64,000 nucleotides of DNA, from positions 868,001 through 932,000 of the forward strand of contig JARGXX010000004.1 of assembly GCA_030374765.1 (NCBI GenBank). The letters are read 5' to 3'. Origin of the DNA: Agarophyton chilense (taxonomy: Eukaryota; Rhodophyta; Florideophyceae; Gracilariales; Gracilariaceae). The notes beneath the pieces are model-generated. The model made no database searches. It was not told where the DNA came from and saw only the letters and a program-made list of their open reading frames with translations. Both the position numbers and the translations under genes were made by a program. Below are positions 21,916 through 30,086 of this stretch, piece after piece; position 1 is the stretch's first letter, and the number at the start of each line of letters is the position of its first letter.

Positions 21916-22690
21916 TCAAAGCGTTGCTAATGCCCCAGGAGGTGCAGCCATGTCGCCGTCCAATTCTACTAAAAAGCCCCACATTGGTATGGCATCTTCT
22001 CCAATCGTGACATGTACATTTCCTGAAGCTTCTGGGTGTACAGTGGGATCCATGCAGTCTTCGACCGTCATATTGTTTAGGATTACACAACAATTCATTA
22101 TATCAGCCCTGAACGCCTTCGAGAAGCATTTCCCAGAGCGCGAAACTATATGCCATTTAGCCTGAAGAACGCTGAAAGCGCGCTCCACATCCTTTCGCGC
22201 TGCCTCTTGCACAACAGCCGTAAGCCGTTCTTGTTTTGTCACAGGTTCCACGAAACTGGGCAGGAAGCACGGCCAACGAGGGTAGATACCGTCAACCAAC
22301 CAGTACGGAATATTACGTTTCTCCTTTCCAATAAAGTATTCCGTAGGAGGCGGGTAGGTGCCGTTCGAAATATTTCCCAGCACAGGAGATGCATCTAGAG
22401 CATTTATATCTTTGCACGATCCAGGCGTACCGAAAATCGCGTGCCAGATCCTAAGCCGTTCGTCAGCGATTGCTTCCACTGATATGGTTGGAACGCCTTT
22501 TTTCCCTGTAACTGCACTCTTCATGCGATGGGGCAGTTCTTCTAGACCCATTCACAACAATCCAGACTACTTTTCATCCCCGGAAACCCTCTTTCCTATC
22601 CCTTTCTCATCAATCGGCGGGCTGTACATCTTCCCCTCCTTAAAGTTGGAGTACGGGGGAAACATCGCAATCCGAATCGACGTACGAACA
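21916..22690 (-). pseudogene. PIF/Harbinger DDE transposase, broken
   Basis: The minus-strand frame 21916-22551 matches the plant-transposon-protein/DDE_Tnp_4 pattern: GVPTISVEAIADERLRIWHA, GTPGSCKDINALDASPV (second catalytic Asp region), YWLVDGIYPRWPCF, and RKDVERAFSVLQAKWHIV (Glu region). Upstream, the segment with the first Asp (SSLDCCEWV) is in another frame and is followed by stops and a frameshift at about 22530-22560, so the enzyme is inactive. The N-terminal part beyond 22690 is not recognisable. A Gypsy-type LTR begins at 22771 and may have removed the element's end. No terminal inverted repeats were identified. Confidence 0.82.
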
Positions 22691-22770
22691 ACGTAAAAAT
22701 AGTCCTTCCATCATGGGTGTCACCGATGTTCCGGTTCCTTGTAAGAAACTCTCGTCTGACTCAGCCCGAG

Positions 22771-23388
22771 TGTAGTATTCTGCACTGTCGGAATGCCGAT
22801 GGAAGAATTGTTGGCTAAGTATAATGATGCTTATAAGTGAGTGCAACGGCTAGGATAAAGTTATGAAGCGGCACCCCGCAGATGGTTCGTGAGGTGGTAT
22901 GTTACACGTGGGGACTTGGTCTGCCACGGCGCATCCGATTCGACCCTTTGTAGGGAAATACCGGATTAACAACGACGCATTTACTGTAGTGAGTAGCCAC
23001 GTGGCAACCATTATCCCGTACTGTAGAGGGGTTAGTCGGCTCACCAAGTTTATATCTAGAGATTATTTATGTGCAGTGCTCACCCCTGTGCACTGTACTT
23101 AAGGCACAGAAGGGAGCGCCGACTCCAAAGTAAAGGAGACAACAAACGGGTTCACAACTCACTTGTTCCTTGTTCAGGATTCTTTAACCGGAGATCCGGA
23201 CAAGCTATAACAAGTAGTTGTCCGTTCAATAGTACCAACCACCCTTATTGGCGAGTGGGGCCTTACATCCCCCATTCTAGCTCGCTAGTGTTGTGCTCTA
23301 CCACACCTACCCCTTAGCCGCAAGCACCCATTCGGCAGTCCCGAACACTGTCGCAGTTGTCTGCTGTTTCCGTAAAGCGGATACTACA
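22771..23388 (+). repeat. Lone plus-strand LTR related to the 50-59 kb Gypsy element
   Basis: This 618-bp sequence begins TGTAGTATTC and ends ATACTACA. It matches the reverse complement of the LTRs at 49974-50638 and 58295-58959 along its length, for example a shared segment around the GGATCTCCGGTTAA complement and the GTCTCCTTTACT complement. It is clearly more diverged than those two are from each other. A primer-binding site follows at 23391, so this is the 5' LTR of a plus-oriented copy whose body is not recognisable downstream. Confidence 0.8.
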
Positions 23389-23390
23389 AG

Positions 23391-23406
23391 TGGTCTCCCG
23401 ACTTAC
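23391..23406 (+). other. Primer-binding site after lone LTR
   Basis: TGGTCTCCCGACTTAC follows the LTR's terminal CA after two bases. It matches the other three primer-binding sites in the window at nearly every position. Confidence 0.7.
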
Positions 23407-25059
23407 TTGGTGGTAGCGATGGCGGTGAAGCCATCGCTCAAGCTACTCTAGACAGTGAACTATACGTGTACAACATAGTAGTGCAAACCAATCCTGGTTC
23501 ATACACGTATCATGCGTGTAACCCCAGCCTTGCGCGTCCATCCGTCCACTACGGTGCTACTGTAGAGACCTAACTGACATACCTTCTAAGGTGTTCATAA
23601 TACTAAAAAATAATATTACTCATTAAATCACCAACGTCGTCCCCGGTATATCGGACACCATATGAATGGTGCCTCGACCGGTTATACGCGCACGCGTTAC
23701 TCTACAAGAATACCACTCCTGAACCAAGGGATTGGGAAGGAAGGTACGAGATAGTACGAAGTTTCTTGATCAAGACTGTTTTTCTGACGCGTGGGGTTTT
23801 GGAAAATGGGCAAACCCTCAAACTGTCAAATTTGCTCTTGGCCAATCGGATGCTTGGACATGGAGTTAGTATTTGATCATTTGCTTCAACGTGTGTGAAA
23901 AAGGCATCTCTAGCATCAGAACGTTTTTTCTATTTTTTCAATTAGAAAAATGAATCGCTTTCCTTTTTGTAAGTTTCATCAATTAACAAATCAAGTAATC
24001 ACTTTTAAATGGATTACATGTACACCAAAGAAGAATAAATTGCTTCGTAATTGTCATAGAAAAGTTATTTTCTCTCGCGCCCACATAAGACTTTCGTTTT
24101 TATGCAATTTTGTCATAGTTGTTACCTTCTACATCTTTTTTAGATTAAATTTGGCTAACTATGTAGCACTTGTTGTGTGAGTCTGACGAAAAGTGTAAAA
24201 AGCGATCGTCATGAATTTTTATGGCTGAGATAGATAATCTTGAATCCCAGCAAATCAAAGCTTTTTTAGCCGTCAAGCCCATTATGCTGTTATTAGATTA
24301 TTTATAGGGTTTATCGTTGTTTTCAAAATATGTGAAGATGTTTTAGACGGCCATGTAAAAGCGTGAAATGGTTTTAGCAATCTTTTTTTAGAACAGCAAT
24401 AAAAAAAGCTGCAAGTATCATACTTTTTCTTATTTCTGTTAAAGGTTTTTCATGGCCCATTTTTATGTATTTGGACTGTGGAGCTGTAGGAAATGTAGAG
24501 AAAAAGGTGGTTAGAGCTTTTGTTTTATTAAAGAATGCGCGCGCGTTTTTTCAATGGAAAGAATACTTTTGTGGACTTTAATAGATTTCGGGGGTGTTTT
24601 TTTGTACATATTGTTATTGGGAGTGTAGAGAAGTAGAAAAGTTTTATTAATGGCGTCTTAAGCGTTTCATTTCTTTTTAATAAGCGTTACAAGAGATTAG
24701 GTTGAGGGAAACACGAAAGAAATGGAGTGCATCAACAAAAAGGGAGGTGGCTTTAATTGGATTTCGCGCACTGCACGTTTCTTCATACGTGGCTACATAA
24801 ATCATACGAAATTTTCTACGGCGTAAATCCTCTAGTGACACTGACTTCTGTATGAACGATTACAGAATACTGTGTTTGCCTGAGCTCCGTACTGTAGGCG
24901 TACGGTCAGTATTCTCGTATTGGGAGGGCCGAGCTCAGTGTTTTCCGCAATCTCCTCTTTCGCCCACAAGGGATCCCGTATTTATGCGGCGTACTTAACC
25001 TGGTGATAGAGGCCTCCTTGGCGTAGGCCACCACGGTCCAGACTACGCAATCATCAGCC
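23407..25059. other. Gene-free stretch, AT-rich from 23.9 kb
   Basis: No gag or pol frame follows the LTR. Between 23.4 and 23.75 kb the sequence is of mixed composition. From 23.9 to 24.8 kb it is AT-rich with poly-T runs and no supported frame. The last 200 bases are the presumed upstream region of the sulfotransferase-like gene. No clear promoter element was identified. Confidence 0.5.
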
Positions 25060-26091
25060 ATGGATCGAACGCACTCTTCTACCACAGGAGTGGAGTCCGA
25101 TGCAAGGAACGCGAGCGCAGCAAAGGCCACCGCAGACGCAGTTTTGAAGGCATTTTTCACAGTTTTGCACAAAGAGAACGGGAGTTTGAACGACGCGGCC
25201 GAAAACATTCCAGTTGACGATGTCGTCATAGCATCCAGCGTAGCAAGTGGTTCAAACCTGACTCAGCACATGGTGTATCAGATTCTCGTGTCCGCCAATC
25301 GTGTTCCAACCGACCCTGGCGGGAGTCTATATAGGGATACCACGGCGGTCGTTCCCGTAACAGAGTTACGAAACGTCCTGAATCTCAGAGAACCACATCA
25401 CCGCAGTCATCCGCAGGTGTGGAAAACCCATTCGGCTATGACACCATTCCTGAAATATGAGGGGTATGAAAGAAGAAAATACATTTACTGCCTTCGAAAT
25501 CCGCTTGATGTGTGTCGGAGTTTCCTGGACTTCACCGGTGAACTTTACTCAGGCCAAAGCCTGAGTGACCCTGCCGTTCGCAAAAGCATATATCCTCGAT
25601 ACTTCATGGAATACTTTCTGGAATCCAAACGTCTCGCAGACGGTTCATATCCGCAAAGCATCGAAAGCCCGGCCCTTTGGTTCAGACATGTGAAGACTTG
25701 GACAGAAAATGATGCGGGTAACACCCTGTATCTTATTTACGAAGATTTTACCAAAGACCTTCCGAAGACAATTCGCTCTGTCGCCAGCTTTCTGGCAGTG
25801 CCTCTATCCGACGAAGGTTTTCAACAAGTTTTAAGCAGATGCGATCGAACGTGGATGGCAAACAACCCAAGAACGAAAGCTCATTTGTTTAGTGAGCGCT
25901 TCGGGTTGAATGTAGAAAAGTCATCACGCACGCGCCGCCTAGATTCTGTCAGCTTCAGGGACATTGAATTGCCAGCTTTCTGCAAGGAAGCGTGCTGGAA
26001 AATGTTCCACGAAACTATTGGTGTACGGACGTACGCGGAACTGGTTGACGATTTAAGGAGAAGGAACCGTAAGCTAATGGCAAGGCTGTAG
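25060..26091 (+). CDS. Sulfotransferase-like protein lacking the P-loop lysine
   Basis: A single-exon frame of 343 residues starting in a CCATGG context. It has the layout of the Sulfotransfer_1 family, which moves sulfate from PAPS to sugars, phenols or other acceptors. The 5'-phosphosulfate loop region (about residues 52-70) reads VIASSVASGSNLTQHM, where family members usually have K-S-G-T. The lysine position here is Ala. The 3'-phosphate-binding segment is well kept (YCLRNPLDVCRSFLDF, about 146-161). A later helix-rich part and FSERFG complete the domain. There is no signal peptide or clear membrane segment, so a soluble enzyme is likely. In red algae such enzymes could act on sulfated galactans, but substrate and activity are unknown. 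Without the lysine, catalysis is doubtful. Confidence 0.8.
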   Translation: MDRTHSSTTGVESDARNASAAKATADAVLKAFFTVLHKENGSLNDAAENIPVDDVVIASSVASGSNLTQHMVYQILVSANRVPTDPGGSLYRDTTAVVPVTELRNVLNLREPHHRSHPQVWKTHSAMTPFLKYEGYERRKYIYCLRNPLDVCRSFLDFTGELYSGQSLSDPAVRKSIYPRYFMEYFLESKRLADGSYPQSIESPALWFRHVKTWTENDAGNTLYLIYEDFTKDLPKTIRSVASFLAVPLSDEGFQQVLSRCDRTWMANNPRTKAHLFSERFGLNVEKSSRTRRLDSVSFRDIELPAFCKEACWKMFHETIGVRTYAELVDDLRRRNRKLMARL

Positions 26092-26945
26092 TTGGATATG
26101 GCGATGGATTTTTTCGTAGACAGCGAAGCTATTCCGTCGAAGAGTTAGGCCGCTCTTGAAATCGAGGGCTGGATATTCATTCATACTTCACGATGACATA
26201 AACGAGCAACCTGTTGAGAGTGGTAAGGTCACAGGGGCAAAGAGATAGCAATTGCTACCCTTCGTAACCAGAGTACAGTACCCTTGTAGCATTGAAACGT
26301 GAAGAATCTCGAACAATGCATTGCCCTCAGGCACACGTTGCGAAGCTCGGCAGCTGTGCAACGTACCTCAGCTGCAGCGTATGCACAGCGCTCGTAGTGC
26401 ACAGCTCCGCCAGCTACCATGTTTTAATCCGTCCCCATGTGCCGTCGTTATGAACGTGTGATGGTGTCCACCTGTTTAAATGATGTGCATTGTAAAAAGA
26501 CGGCTGTCGGGCTCCGCCACCAGACTGTCGCGGAGTCAACCGGTGTCGATCCAGACTCCTGCAACGGTTTCGTTATACGACATCCCAGGTTATTATAAGA
26601 CTAGATTTATGTGCATATCCTGCTTTTGCACGAAGCTATGGAAAGTATAAAGCGTGTATTGCTGCCCGTAGAAATCCCCATATCCAATGATTCTTGACGA
26701 GGATTGACGAGCGAAGTTGATTAGGTACTTCATGGCTCGCGATACCTATTATACATCAACGGGTTAGAGGTCGAAGAGCTACCTCACATCCTGCTTTCTG
26801 TACAACAAAGACAATCTACTTCGTATGAGTGGTACCTTTACTACGATTTTTGCAATGGGTAGGTTCAGGAGTGGATTCAGCTTCAGCATTTCACGTACCC
26901 ATATCAGTAGTTCTATTCAGATCAAGAGCTGTTAACGAGCGCTAA
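26092..26945. other. Intergenic stretch
   Basis: Separates the sulfotransferase-like gene and the membrane-protein gene, which point the same way. No coding frame is supported. A CAGCTG-rich patch lies at 26345-26420. Confidence 0.5.
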
Positions 26946-28013
26946 ATGGTTCTAGTCCCTCTCAAGTCTCCATACGTCAGTCTTATATTTTCGTTTGTCT
27001 CCCTACTTGCGGAGCTCGCTCTACTTCAAGCCACCATCTGCTTTAACAGATATTTTGAGTGTTTTGCACTGATGAAGGGACATAGGGTAAGTGTCCATCG
27101 CCATCAACACCGCGTTGGTCTCTTTTCCGGCATTGCTTTGCTCACATTTCTCGTGATCGAGGTTATCACGTCTTATCTCAGTGACCCTGCTGACAGAAGA
27201 ACCGTCTCCCAGCAACCGTGCTTTGCTCTTGACTCAATCATTCTTCGTCCTGCTCCCAGTGGTCTTGCCCTTCAGGAAGACTTCGTGTCTTTCAAGTGCG
27301 TTGACTTTCGAGGAAGCAGTATTTTGTTGAAGCCAGGGAACTTTAGTATGGAGGAGGAGCGTGTGAAATGTAGTCAAGCCGTCGTTCTGGAGTTCGACGC
27401 CGATAGTAGTAAGATCCCCTTTGAGTATCCTCTCGAAGGATCAGAAAGATCTACGCTAAAAAACCCGGCCCCTAATCCTCTTCTTCATTGCAGCGAAGGT
27501 GATTGTGTCGTAGTTCGAACCAATTCATCCGTAGAAAGCACCGTCATACGACTGTCACTTAATTTCAAAGAAGCCAATTTATCTGAGTTGCGAAAGACAC
27601 GTGCGAAGGTTCCTATCCTAGTAACCAAGGTCTTTTTTAACGCCTCGGATCTTATGCCCCAGATTGCCGACCGTGCCTTGGAAGCATTTCGCCGAAATGT
27701 AAACACACCTCTGGAGTTGAACAGGCGCATATACATGGGTTCCGAAGAAACTTTGTGTCCGTTTGACAGAAATCTCGGAGCAGCTACTCAGATTCCTTTA
27801 TCTCTTATCGTCGTAATTTCAATCACGTGGCTACTTTCCTTTCTGGTTTGGATTGTAAGCTTTGTGCTTCGAACATCTGTATTCTATGATATAAGCAACC
27901 CTATTCACTGGGCAAAACGTACAAAATTCTCGATTGGGGAAGAGATCAGAGGGGATCCGAGGATCTATAGCGTCTATGAAGAAGGACAGTTTGTGGTTTA
28001 CGTCTCAGATTGA
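26946..28013 (+). CDS. Three-TM membrane protein of unknown function
   Basis: A 355-residue single-exon frame. Hydrophobic segments at about 9-31 and 58-78 form an N-terminal pair. A third strong segment lies at about 284-308 (PLSLIVVISITWLLSFLVWI), followed by a soluble tail of about 45 residues with SIGEEIRGDPRIYSVY. The roughly 200-residue loop between the second and third segments has several Cys residues (in CFALDS, KCVDF, KCSQ, HCSEGDC, LCPFD) and N-x-S/T sites (NFS, NSS, NLS, NAS), suggesting an extracytoplasmic, disulfide-bonded, glycosylated domain. I do not recognise the family. No motif suggests an enzyme or transporter. Confidence 0.65.
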   Translation: MVLVPLKSPYVSLIFSFVSLLAELALLQATICFNRYFECFALMKGHRVSVHRHQHRVGLFSGIALLTFLVIEVITSYLSDPADRRTVSQQPCFALDSIILRPAPSGLALQEDFVSFKCVDFRGSSILLKPGNFSMEEERVKCSQAVVLEFDADSSKIPFEYPLEGSERSTLKNPAPNPLLHCSEGDCVVVRTNSSVESTVIRLSLNFKEANLSELRKTRAKVPILVTKVFFNASDLMPQIADRALEAFRRNVNTPLELNRRIYMGSEETLCPFDRNLGAATQIPLSLIVVISITWLLSFLVWIVSFVLRTSVFYDISNPIHWAKRTKFSIGEEIRGDPRIYSVYEEGQFVVYVSD

Positions 28014-28809
28014 CCCAACAATAGTGGGGGGGTGTTCTGCGAATAGAAACCAGGGATTCCTCGCCAGGGGCATAAGAAGTTACCACCAACTAAGCGGATG
28101 ACAAGCTTTCGTGCAACTCCAACGAAATCTTCAGGTGGTGCCTAAACAACGTGTTATCGAGAACGTGAACGTCGAGAATCATTAAACGTTTAAAAAAAAG
28201 GGGAGATTGTGCAGTTCGGGGCGTGACCGCTTGCAGGATTAGACCACGCTGGAAGATACAGTCGGAAACCTGAACCAGCTAGAGGGAGTGGCAATATTAT
28301 AGATCATAAACTTGTGTTGTGATTTCGGTAATCAACCCCTCGCTAGTTCCAAACATATATTTGCATTTCACCCTGCCTTAGCACAAGTCGCCTCCTCTGT
28401 ACCCACTCCTTTGTTCCTTCGCCATGCATTATCCCATCTCTGCAGACCTCCCGCGTAGTATCATACACCTTCGACAGTATTAACCATGTCAGAAACGTCA
28501 AAACATGACTGGCCTGACCTCCCGACGCGCACAACTGACGGTCTTCATCATTTTAGAATGGTTCTCGACAAGGAAGCTCCGCTACTCTTTATACATAACC
28601 AGTGGAATTGGCGGAGTTTGGACACCTTTTCGGCATTGTTGGAATGTTTTAAGAAGCTTTCAGGTGATGTACTTCTCGTTTCGGCTTTTATCACTACCGG
28701 TGGGCTCACCGGTTCTACCTTCGTATATTTATGACATGCACTGTACACGTCAACTGAAGGAAAGCTCTCAGTAAAATTCTCTAGAGTAAGGCTAAGAACT
28801 TATAACGCT
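28014..28809. other. Intergenic stretch
   Basis: Overlapping short frames at 28.49-28.77 kb (plus strand) are not supported by any motif I can name. They could be a decayed upstream part of the LINE-like remnant that follows. Confidence 0.4.
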
Positions 28810-29740
28810 TTGAAATGCAACTCTACTACCAGGGCAGCTCGCGCGTGCATGGCGAGCTGGATTTATATGAAAAATGTCGCGCTCAGGACGCTGTATCGAT
28901 TGCAGTTCTTCCTCCTCAACATAATCATATTGGAAATTGAGTTTCTCAAAGTCAACGAAGTAGGCGGAAGTGGATATGCAATTTGGTGGAACAGTAGACA
29001 AATTCCAGATACTGAAAAGATACCCGCTGGAGTAGATGTGAGCTCATTTATTGCAGAAATTGTTGCTGCTCATGCTACAATGATGTAGTTAGTCGAGAAA
29101 GTACCCATTGGTTGGAGGGCCGTGTTCGGCTGGTTACTGACCTGAAAGGTATGATGGAAAGTTTACATGCAGCGCCCCGGAAGTCACACGTGCGACGAGA
29201 GCTTTCACGTTTGCCATGCACAATTGGATCTCTGTGTCCTGTTGATATACTGTGGAGACCAAGTCATTGAAGAATTCATAGGAGCGACTTGGTTGATAAA
29301 CTGGAAAGGACCGCACGGGATTCAACTGTGGAAAGTCAGATTCGAGTACCAATAGATTTTTCTGACAGTTGTAGGCGACTGAAAGTATCAAGTGGTTCAA
29401 AGTCCTTCCTGGTATCGGTTCCTGACGAGTTCAAGAAATTGTTGCTGACTCAACGACAGGCAGAAGTTGCGCTTTCACAAGTTTATGTTGGACACACGTT
29501 ATCATTATACCCATTTGGGTCAATTATGACTGGGAAGCGGTTGATATGTAGTTATAGACCGAATGTTCTCATTCTGTAGACCACTATGTGTTAAGGTGCC
29601 GAAAGCGGGCACTGTCGAGAAGGCTGTGTTTTCCTCCTCTTCACGAGCGTCAAGGTCTTGGTCTTGAAGAAATTATCATCAAGTGGCCTGATAGAGTGTT
29701 GGCCTTTTTAGTGAGAGAACGTTTCTTCCGAAAGTAACGT
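28810..29740 (+). pseudogene. LINE-like remnant: RNase H and C-terminal zinc motif
   Basis: Plus-strand fragments in different frames read like the end of a non-LTR retrotransposon ORF2. One (28926-29087) resembles RNase H (GGSGYAIWWNSRQIP, then SSFIAEIVAAHAT with a conserved-type Glu). Another (29340-29530) has QRQAEVALSQVYVGHTL, the pattern that precedes the C-terminal zinc finger in LINEs. It is followed at about 29565-29620, in another frame, by SVDHYVLRC. No RT part is visible upstream. Stops and frameshifts break all of it. The assignment is by pattern memory and moderate. The gap 29741-30086 holds nothing recognisable. Confidence 0.5.
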
Positions 29741-30086
29741 TCTTTGCTACGTATTAATAGAACGCAGCATGCCCGTTAAGGATAGAAAAATAATCAAACA
29801 TAAGCTGTTCCTCCCAACGCCGACTCCTACAACACAAGTATCTACTAGTGAACCACGTTTTCTAAACTCAATGTTTACTGGTAAAAAAGAAACTCTTCAT
29901 TGATTTGGAAGATCTTTCACATGAGAAGCCAGCACATATCGCTGCAACACACAGAACTGTATCCAGCCTGCCTCGCCATGGAGAACCCTCGCGATGTTCG
30001 CGACGAAACGATCTAGAAATGCGAATTAGTTTTATTCATCTGGTTAGAAACGTCGGCGATGCTATCTATATGTGCTGCTTGCTAGT

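Noticed and set aside
22150-22696. Plus-strand frames over the Harbinger transposase
   Set aside because: They are shadows; the minus strand carries the DDE motifs.
23391-23480. tRNA-like sequence with GGTGGTAGCG
   Set aside because: No cloverleaf could be drawn. It is the primer-binding site and leader after an LTR.
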